Positions 1 to 4,573 of a DNA stretch of 9,659 nucleotides are shown here, one piece after another (positions within the stretch are counted from its first letter, which is position 1; every line of letters starts with the position of its first letter). Under the pieces are notes generated by a model. That model was not told where the DNA came from and did not search any database. It was given only the letters and a program-made list of their open reading frames with translations. The DNA is from Acidobacteriota bacterium. GTDB lineage: Bacteria > Acidobacteriota > Blastocatellia > Pyrinomonadales > Pyrinomonadaceae. The stretch lies in NCBI GenBank assembly GCA_023391155.1, contig JAEWBM010000172.1, forward strand, positions 1 through 9,659, in the 5' to 3' direction. Made by a program: the position numbers and the translations under genes.

Positions 1-447
1 ATAGATCTCGGCGACCTGGACCTTCGCGAGCGAATGGTGCGCGTTATCGGCAAGCGTAAGAAGGAGCGCGTCGTTCCGTTTCACGAACACGCGCTCCAGG
101 CACTGATGCACTACTTGAACGAGACGCGGCAGATATTTCTGAACGAATGCCCGCCCGCCGAACGCGATGAACGTGCCGTATTTCTTCACCGCCGGGGCGG
201 CCGGATCACCACCCGCAGCGTCGGCCGCCTGCTTGATAAATATATCCGGCAATGCGCCGATATCCACAATATCTCGCCCCACGGGCTCCGCCACACCTTT
301 GCGACCCACTTGCTGGACCAAGGCGCAGACCTCCGCGACATCCAGGAGCTGCTCGGCCACGCCCGGCTCTCAACTACCCAGATCTACACGCAGGTCTCGA
401 TGGAAAAGATGATCGAGGTTTACGACAAGGCACATCCCAAGGCCTAG
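1..447 (+). CDS. xer: Tyrosine recombinase, Xer type (C-terminal part, cut by window edge)
   Basis: This is the C-terminal catalytic half of a tyrosine site-specific recombinase, open in frame from base 1, so the N-terminal SAM-like domain and the first catalytic arginine lie outside the window. In the 148 visible residues the active-site signature is complete from the beta-hairpin onward: lysine in VIGKRKKER (about residue 18), HGLRH (His94, Arg97), LGHARLSTT (His120) and the nucleophile in QIYTQVS (Tyr129). The ending VYDKAHPKA is the tail usual in XerC/XerD proteins, which resolve chromosome dimers at dif, and is not typical of phage integrases. Whether it is XerC or XerD cannot be decided from this fragment. 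The gene converges on the membrane-protein gene to its right and shares a CTAG with that gene's stop. No integrative element or attachment site is visible next to it, which favours a housekeeping role. Confidence 0.93.
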   Translation: MDLGDLDLRERMVRVIGKRKKERVVPFHEHALQALMHYLNETRQIFLNECPPAERDERAVFLHRRGGRITTRSVGRLLDKYIRQCADIHNISPHGLRHTFATHLLDQGADLRDIQELLGHARLSTTQIYTQVSMEKMIEVYDKAHPKA

Positions 448-1172
448 AACATTGCCACGAGCCGTTCGGCAATGCCGAGCCAGGCTCTCGATTCCATAAG
501 CGGCAGCCGCCCGAACATCGCCACGATCCACAGGATTCCGCCGACGAGGAAAACTCGGTTTAGCCGCTTGGTCCGCCGGGTGTCGATGATGATCGCCGCG
601 ATAAACAGCAGCGCCGGGAACCCAAAGAACCATAGCGGGCCGAATGCCTGAAGCTCAGTTATGGGGATGCGTGCTACCGCCGGGGGCAGGAAGTTGAAGG
701 CCGTAAGCAGCATCAGACGCTTATGCTCCGCGGGGCGTTTTCTGAAATAGATCGCAGCCGCGAAAAGGCCAGCAAAGACCAGGAGATCGCCCATCGGCAC
801 GATCATGAATCCAAGCGGGGTAATATCCGGAGGAAACGAGCCCGATCCAAATTTTGCCGCATAGACCGCGGTCAAAAACCCGACCGGCATTATCAGGAGC
901 GCAAGTGCAACCCCTGCCCATCCCATCCGCATATGCGTCTGAACATTTTTTGTGCGGATCAAAAGCACCTGCGCTGCGAAAAGCATCATCCAAAGCGTCA
1001 TGAAAATGCCGTGGGCGTGCGCCACCCAGCGCAGGGGTGCTCCCCCCATCACCGGGATAAGGTAATAGGTGCGTGCAAATCCGGCAAAGATGATCACCGC
1101 GAACGCGATAGCCGAAAAAAGAAAGAATCGGCGCTCGAAGATGCGCCTGTCGAGGACTTCGTTTACCGCCAT
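444..1172 (-). CDS. Seven-helix integral membrane protein of unknown function
   Basis: A 242-residue, very hydrophobic protein with about seven predicted membrane helices (roughly 15-38, 50-72, 84-105, 121-141, 151-170, 176-196 and 205-222). Charged, mostly basic segments lie between them (RRIFERR, RKRPAEHKR, DTRRTKR). I recognise the general look of a widespread uncharacterised family whose second helix carries an HxHG...W pattern (AHAHGIFMTLW here), but cannot name it. Histidines 52, 54, 80 and 150 lie at helix ends and could bind a metal or heme; that is speculation. The ATG at 1172 has no Shine-Dalgarno sequence. Two promoter-like motifs lie upstream, one of which would give an almost leaderless message. 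The gene is 79 bases downstream of the peptidase gene on the same strand and may be partly co-transcribed with it. Function unknown. Confidence 0.85.
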   Translation of the reverse strand: MAVNEVLDRRIFERRFFLFSAIAFAVIIFAGFARTYYLIPVMGGAPLRWVAHAHGIFMTLWMMLFAAQVLLIRTKNVQTHMRMGWAGVALALLIMPVGFLTAVYAAKFGSGSFPPDITPLGFMIVPMGDLLVFAGLFAAAIYFRKRPAEHKRLMLLTAFNFLPPAVARIPITELQAFGPLWFFGFPALLFIAAIIIDTRRTKRLNRVFLVGGILWIVAMFGRLPLMESRAWLGIAERLVAMF

Positions 1173-1179
1173 TGTTTTA

Positions 1180-1208
1180 CGTATAGGGTCTCAAACGAGG
1201 GAGGTGAA
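1180..1208 (-). promoter_or_regulatory. Candidate start-proximal promoter of the membrane-protein gene
   Basis: Read on the minus strand, TTCACC (1208-1203), a 17-base spacer and TATACG (1185-1180) resemble a sigma-70 promoter. The -10-like box ends 7 bases before the ATG at 1172, so transcription would begin at or next to the start codon. There is no Shine-Dalgarno sequence, which fits a leaderless message. Match to consensus is modest. Confidence 0.3.
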
Positions 1209-1215
1209 CCCCAAC

Positions 1216-1245
1216 GTTATACATCAAAATGGCCGCTTATGTCAC
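1216..1245 (-). promoter_or_regulatory. Candidate upstream sigma-70-like promoter of the membrane-protein gene
   Basis: On the minus strand GTGACA (1245-1240), an 18-base spacer and TATAAC (1221-1216) form a better hexamer pair than the start-proximal candidate. It would give a leader of roughly 35-40 bases before the ATG at 1172. It sits in the short gap just after the peptidase stop codon, so the membrane-protein gene can be expressed without read-through from upstream. Confidence 0.35.
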
Positions 1246-1251
1246 GTGTTT

Positions 1252-1725
1252 TTAAATGCGGCGCGCCTCGTAAAGTTCGAAGCGGGCACGGACCATATCC
1301 GGCGGGAAGCCTTCGTCGATCAGCTCCTGCGGCGTACGGCATGATATGAGCGAGAGCGGCAAAACCGCGGCGAGGGCAAAAATGTCCGCCTCGGTCTCGG
1401 CGCGCGTCCGCGGACCCACCCCGTGGAATGCCGCCGTCGGCGCCGTGCTCGGCTCATGCATCAAGAAATGTGCGAATTCATGAAACATCACGAACAGCCG
1501 TTCGCGCTCCGGGAGCCCGACGTCGAACGAGATAAAATGTCCTCTGTTCGCACAAAAATACATGCCCTCTTTTCTCAGCGGCGCCTCGATCCAAGTTACG
1601 CCGAAATGCCGGCAAAGCGAGTAAAAGTCCTCCTCGGTCAGCGGCCTTTCGTTCCATCCGACGCGGAGTTTCGTGATCTTGTCTATTAAAAACTGCATAG
1701 CTTGTGAGAGGCCTCGGTGTGCCAT
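1252..1725 (-). CDS. ImmA/IrrE-family zinc metallopeptidase, stand-alone
   Basis: A 157-residue cytoplasmic protein with the zinc peptidase signature HEFAH (about residues 82-86: two metal-binding histidines and the catalytic glutamate). Downstream, ETEADIFALAAVLP (about 110-123) supplies the third ligand in the EAD helix, as in ImmA of ICEBs1 and IrrE of Deinococcus. Members typically cleave or inactivate an XRE-family repressor, thereby inducing a mobile element or a stress response. The N-terminal 'RPLTEEDFYSLCRHFGV' segment is typical of compact ImmA-like proteins. No helix-turn-helix repressor, normally encoded next door, is present on either side, so the substrate is unknown and probably encoded elsewhere. 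The start is uncertain. The ATG at 1725 has no Shine-Dalgarno site but a promoter-like pair ends 7 bases before it. An internal ATG at 1698 has only a distant GAGG. Confidence 0.9.
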   Translation of the reverse strand: MAHRGLSQAMQFLIDKITKLRVGWNERPLTEEDFYSLCRHFGVTWIEAPLRKEGMYFCANRGHFISFDVGLPERERLFVMFHEFAHFLMHEPSTAPTAAFHGVGPRTRAETEADIFALAAVLPLSLISCRTPQELIDEGFPPDMVRARFELYEARRI

Positions 1726-1732
1726 TCACAGT

Positions 1733-1762
1733 ATCTTATCCCATCGACGCAACAGACGCAAC
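1733..1762 (-). promoter_or_regulatory. Candidate promoter of the ImmA-like gene with tandem 8-base repeat
   Basis: On the minus strand TTGCGT (1761-1756), a 17-base spacer and TAAGAT (1738-1733) look like a sigma-70 promoter whose -10 box ends 7 bases before the ATG at 1725, predicting a leaderless transcript. The -35 box lies within one copy of an exact 8-base direct repeat, GACGCAAC at 1746-1753 and 1755-1762 on the plus strand, 9 bases apart start to start. Such a tandem repeat could be an operator; that part is inference. Confidence 0.4.
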
Positions 1763-1797
1763 GTTTGGGAATTCGGCGAATATCCCGGCAATAGCGC

Positions 1798-1828
1798 AAA
1801 AAAACGGAGCGTGGGGACAACACGCTCC
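1798..1828 (-). terminator. Intrinsic terminator reading leftward, with no visible gene upstream of it
   Basis: On the minus strand an 8-base perfect stem GGAGCGTG / CACGCTCC (1828-1821 pairing with 1813-1806) encloses a 7-base loop. One G and then seven T residues (1804-1798) follow. Six of the eight pairs are G-C. This is a textbook rho-independent terminator for leftward transcription. On the plus strand the hairpin is followed by A residues, so it would not work rightward. Between it and the start of the regulator at 2289 there is no minus-strand gene, so it must end an unseen RNA, act as an attenuator for the ImmA-like gene whose start is 72 bases further on, or insulate that gene. Confidence 0.72.
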
Positions 1829-1985
1829 AAAATCGAGGAGGACACGTAGAAACAAAAGTGTGGGAGCTTCAGGCCGCTAAGCGGCTAAGATCGCGTCATT
1901 TCCGGTTAAAGGCGTTTCCGCGCCGGACATCTGCTGCAAGTGTGGGCCACAAACCGAATTCCGTTTCTCGTCAAATTTTTTTCAC

Positions 1986-2010
1986 AATTTGCGAAAAAAG
2001 TTCGCAAATT
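1986..2010. repeat. Perfect 10-base inverted repeat
   Basis: AATTTGCGAA (1986-1995) and its exact reverse complement TTCGCAAATT (2001-2010) are separated by 5 bases, AAAAG. Neither strand has a T-run directly after the stem, so it is not an intrinsic terminator. The low-GC arms and the 15-base centre-to-centre spacing fit either an operator for a dimeric regulator or a stem in a structured RNA. Confidence 0.6.
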
Positions 2011-2160
2011 TCCGAGCCGTCTCTCGTCCTAGCGCAGATCGCTTCGCAAAAGGTTCTTCCCCAGAGCCGCCTAAAACGGACAGTCCTGCATCACCGGGAA
2101 GAATAAGCACTTAATCATTTGGCATTTATGCTAAGTTCTGAAGACGCCTGATCATGGTTT

Positions 2161-2185
2161 CCCGCTTTCGATCTGAGAGAGCGGG
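2161..2185. repeat. Nine-pair hairpin upstream of the membrane regulator
   Basis: CCCGCTTTC (2161-2169) pairs with GAGAGCGGG (2177-2185) with a single T-G wobble and a 7-base loop. The stem has no following T-run on either strand. It lies about 100 bases before the regulator's start codon and may be an operator, a leader-RNA stem or part of a small RNA. Confidence 0.5.
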
Positions 2186-2193
2186 CGACGTGC

Positions 2194-2242
2194 CTTTAAC
2201 AATACGCAAAATAGGCAAAATGTCCATATTTTGCTGTTAAAG
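2194..2242. promoter_or_regulatory. Long bulged inverted repeat in the regulator's control region
   Basis: Two arm segments match in inverted order. CTTTAACA (2194-2201) pairs with TGTTAAAG (2235-2242), and GCAAAATA (2206-2213) pairs with TATTTTGC (2227-2234). The only disruption is a 4-base insertion, ATAC, in the left arm. The loop is 13 bases, giving sixteen perfect pairs in total. A second, shorter palindrome follows at 2247-2264 (CTTGAAGAA, one base, TTCTTAAG). Their place 25-95 bases upstream of the winged-helix gene suggests operator sites, perhaps for the regulator itself. Confidence 0.45.
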
Positions 2243-2288
2243 AAATCTTGAAGAAATTCTTAAGGCCCACAAATTGCGGTAAACACTG

Positions 2289-3497
2289 ATGTTAGACAAG
2301 GCACCCTTTCGCTGTACCTTCGGAAATTTTGAATTCGATGCCGACCGGCTTGCACTTTATTACACCGGTGAGATCGTCAAAGTCGAGCGTAAAGCGCTCG
2401 AGGTCCTCGCGGTCCTGATCGAAAAACCGCGAAAATTGGTTGCCACACAGGAGATAATCGACCGTGTCTGGACCGACAGCCCGCACGGCGTCACCTCAGT
2501 ACATCTCGCCCAGAGCATCAGCAAGTTGCGCAAGGCACTTGCGGCCCACGAGCCCGAGGCCCAATATATCGAGACCGTTAAGGGAAGCGGCTATATTTTT
2601 CAGGCGGATGTCGAGGCACCTGAAAGAACTCCTGGGGCCGTGCCCGTAACCGCGCCCGCCGATGATCATGCCGTCACCGGCGGCGGGAGCAGCCGCTGGC
2701 CCGGGATGATGGTTTTCGGGGCCGCGAGCATTACGATCCTGCTCTTGTCCGGATGGCTGCTTTTTCCGGCTAATGACGAGGCTGAGATCCGCCGGGTGCT
2801 GGAGGCGTCGCAGAAATATGAATCGCTGGTGATCTATCGCGATCCCGCGAATGTCGATGAGGAGAAGCTGAACGAATATTGGCTCTCGCCCGACGATTTC
2901 GGCATCGAGGTGGATATGCGGAACATCCGCACCGGAATTGCCCGCCTGCTGCGTGACAGTTCGCATTACGGGCCCGAGACGCGCAACGAACAGTTTGATA
3001 TCCACGAGGTTCAGATCGACCCCCGAGGCGAATTCGCGACCGCCAAAACGCTTGAGAAATGGTTCATCGCGGAATACCGGAATGACGGAACGCTGGTAAA
3101 GAACAAGACGATCGGGCCCTATTTCGTTCACTATATCCTGCACAAACACGACGGACGCTGGAAGATCAAGAATTCCTCGACCGCCAGGGCGACAAAGCCC
3201 GCTCCCGTACTTGAGTCCGTCACGCCTTTAAGCGAACCTGCGGCGGGCGCGGAATTCCGCGTCCGGATAAGTGGCCAGGGCCTTGAACCCGAAGGTGTGT
3301 TCATCCGAGTGACCGGCCCCGGCTGCCCTGATGCCTCGCCGTGCATAATCCCGAACAGCGCTTTGCGGCTTTCGGCCGCGCTGAGTGAAACGGCCATCGA
3401 CGGGGCACCGCTTACATTGACCTCGGGCGAATATCACGTGGCGATACAAAACGGCGAATCGGTGCCGTCAAATTCGCTAACGCTCACCGTTCCCTAG
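2289..3497 (+). CDS. Membrane-anchored winged-helix regulator (ToxR/CadC-like layout) with outer sensor-like domains
   Basis: A 402-residue predicted one-pass membrane transcription factor. Residues 8-105 form an OmpR/PhoB-type winged helix. It includes a VERKALEVLAVLIEKPRKLV helix, a recognition helix near VTSVHLAQSISKLRKAL and a wing ending YIETVKGSGYIF. A proline- and glycine-rich linker leads to a membrane helix at about 139-160. Outside the membrane, residues 164-298 end in DGRWKI and look like an NTF2- or IMS-like alpha-beta fold. Residues 305-402 look like an IPT/TIG immunoglobulin-like domain (ending SNSLTLTVP) with a cysteine pair at 346 and 352 that could form a disulfide. No receiver domain or kinase is present, so it is presumably ToxR/CadC-like, sensing outside and binding DNA inside. 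An in-frame TAA at 2280 fixes the ATG at 2289 as the first possible start; it has no strong Shine-Dalgarno site. Target genes are unknown. The domain calls beyond the winged helix are moderate. Confidence 0.85.
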   Translation: MLDKAPFRCTFGNFEFDADRLALYYTGEIVKVERKALEVLAVLIEKPRKLVATQEIIDRVWTDSPHGVTSVHLAQSISKLRKALAAHEPEAQYIETVKGSGYIFQADVEAPERTPGAVPVTAPADDHAVTGGGSSRWPGMMVFGAASITILLLSGWLLFPANDEAEIRRVLEASQKYESLVIYRDPANVDEEKLNEYWLSPDDFGIEVDMRNIRTGIARLLRDSSHYGPETRNEQFDIHEVQIDPRGEFATAKTLEKWFIAEYRNDGTLVKNKTIGPYFVHYILHKHDGRWKIKNSSTARATKPAPVLESVTPLSEPAAGAEFRVRISGQGLEPEGVFIRVTGPGCPDASPCIIPNSALRLSAALSETAIDGAPLTLTSGEYHVAIQNGESVPSNSLTLTVP

Positions 3498-3503
3498 AGA
3501 ATT

Positions 3504-3532
3504 CCCTGTTCACGCGACGCATTTGCTAAACT
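3504..3532 (+). promoter_or_regulatory. Candidate extended -10 promoter of the repair operon
   Basis: TAAACT (3527-3532), preceded by TGC as in an extended -10 element, ends 6 bases before the exonuclease ATG at 3539. The -35 region (CCCTGT at 17-base spacing) is poor. If real, the message would start at or near the ATG and the repair operon would have its own promoter in the 41-base gap after the regulator gene. Read-through from the regulator cannot be excluded, as no terminator is visible between them. Confidence 0.3.
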
Positions 3533-3538
3533 CAGGCT

Positions 3539-4573
3539 ATGCGTCGAGGGGGATTGATCACGCTCACATCGAGGGGGCTGTTTTGCAAGCAGGGCGGATT
3601 TTATATCGACCCTTGGAAACCCGTCGGCCGCGCCGTACTTACCCACGCACACTCAGATCATGCATATCGCGGCAACCGCGCCGACCTGGTGGCGAAAGAG
3701 GGCGAGCCGCTCTACCGCATCCGTTTGGGGGATGAGGCCCGCATCCAATCCGCTCCATACGGAAAAAGCGTAACCATAGACGGCGTGAAGGTCTCGTTTC
3801 ACCCGGCCGGGCATATTCTCGGCTCGGCACAGGTGCGTGTCGAATATAAAGGCGAGGTGTGGGTGATCTCGGGCGATTATAAGCTTGCGCCCGACCCGAC
3901 TTGCGCTCCGTTCGAGCATGTCCGCTGCAACCATTTCATCACCGAGGCGACATTCGGGCTGCCGATCTATCGCTGGCCCTCGCAGCAGAGCATTTTTAAC
4001 GGCATCAACGGCTGGTGGCGGCGAAACCGCGATCGCGGAATGGCGTCGGTCATATTTGCCTACTCGCTCGGGAAGGCCCAGCGGGTGCTGGCGGGTGTAG
4101 ACGAGACGATCGGCCCGATATTTACCCATGGCGCGGTTGAGAGGCTGACCGACGCATACCGGCAGGTGGGCATACGGCTTCCGAAAACGACCTATGCCGG
4201 TTCGGTCGCGACCAAAAAGGAGTTTGCCGGGTCGCTGATCGTCGCACCGCCGTCCGCGCAGCAGAACCTTGGATGGCTGAGGCGGTTCGGGAAGCACTCG
4301 ACCGCATTCGCTTCGGGTTGGATGATGGTCCGCGGTGCACGGCGTCAGCGCGCCGTCGACCGCGGGTTTGTCCTGAGCGACCACGCGGATTGGCCCGAGC
4401 TGCAGCAGGCGGTCGCGGGTGCAGAGGCGGACACCGTTTACGTCACCCACGGATTTTCGCGGGTGATGGTGCGCTGGCTTCGCGAGCAGGGCGTTAATGC
4501 CGAAGAGCTGGAGACTCGATTTGTCGGAGATCATGCCCCGGAGGCGGACGGCGAACCGGAGGCTCCGGCATGA
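3539..4573 (+). CDS. Ligase-associated DNA exonuclease, metallo-beta-lactamase/beta-CASP fold
   Basis: A 344-residue cytoplasmic nuclease of the family found beside bacterial ATP-dependent ligases, related to the SNM1/Artemis and CPSF73 nucleases. The metal-binding signature HAHSDH occupies residues 36-41. It is followed by HPAGHILGSAQ (88-98), SGDYK (111-115, the metal-bridging aspartate 113), the beta-CASP region, SDHADW (280-285) and YVTHG with His304. The opening GLFCKQGGFYIDPW is typical of this family. Relatives process DNA ends, so the likely job is trimming ends before sealing by the ligase encoded next. Its stop overlaps the ligase start by four bases (ATGA), indicating translational coupling. 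The ATG at 3539 has only a weak AGG before it. A TTG at 3554 is a possible alternative, but the purine run there is too close. Family assignment is firm; the substrate in this organism is inferred. Confidence 0.93.
   Translation: MRRGGLITLTSRGLFCKQGGFYIDPWKPVGRAVLTHAHSDHAYRGNRADLVAKEGEPLYRIRLGDEARIQSAPYGKSVTIDGVKVSFHPAGHILGSAQVRVEYKGEVWVISGDYKLAPDPTCAPFEHVRCNHFITEATFGLPIYRWPSQQSIFNGINGWWRRNRDRGMASVIFAYSLGKAQRVLAGVDETIGPIFTHGAVERLTDAYRQVGIRLPKTTYAGSVATKKEFAGSLIVAPPSAQQNLGWLRRFGKHSTAFASGWMMVRGARRQRAVDRGFVLSDHADWPELQQAVAGAEADTVYVTHGFSRVMVRWLREQGVNAEELETRFVGDHAPEADGEPEAPA
4558..4562 (+). promoter_or_regulatory. Ribosome binding site of the ligase gene
   Basis: GGAGG lies 7 bases before the ATG at 4570, inside the end of the exonuclease gene. 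It supports this start and translation of the ligase from the same message. Confidence 0.75.

Larger units (their letters stand above)
1726..2288. other. 563-base gene-poor region rich in palindromes
   Basis: No convincing protein gene lies between the divergently transcribed peptidase and membrane-regulator genes. The only longish reading frame (plus strand, GTG at 1858 to TAA at 2106, 82 codons) has a composition rich in serine and arginine with no domain-like pattern. A GAGGAGGA at 1835-1842 lies 15 bases before that GTG, too far for normal use. The region does contain the ImmA-like promoter, a leftward intrinsic terminator, a perfect 10-base inverted repeat, a 9-pair hairpin and two palindromic elements just upstream of the regulator. 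Shorter palindromes are TGTGG/CCACA at 1941-1951 and GCCGC/GCGGC at 1873-1885. Together these suggest regulatory sites, a small RNA, or both. Confidence 0.6.

Noticed and set aside
1..447. The recombinase as the integrase of a genomic island
   Set aside because: Its C-terminal VYDKAHPKA tail is Xer-like. No tRNA, direct-repeat attachment site, transposase or phage gene is seen nearby. The ImmA-like gene alone does not show a mobile element.
723..1349. A 208-codon plus-strand frame opposite the membrane-protein gene
   Set aside because: It is rich in Arg, Lys, His and Cys with no domain pattern, and lies antisense to a clear seven-helix protein. It also runs into the tail of the peptidase gene, as expected for a shadow frame.
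1858..2106. An 82-codon plus-strand reading frame starting with GTG, with GAGGAGGA upstream
   Set aside because: The purine-rich site is 15 bases from the GTG. The protein has no recognisable motif and a composition like translated non-coding DNA, and the frame runs through the perfect inverted repeat.
2161..2185. The 9-pair hairpin as an intrinsic terminator
   Set aside because: There is no T-run after the stem on either strand.
3653..4534. A long open frame of 293 codons on the minus strand inside the exonuclease gene
   Set aside because: It is the shadow of a well-supported gene in high-GC DNA. The exonuclease motifs are complete on the plus strand, and the antisense protein shows no domain pattern.
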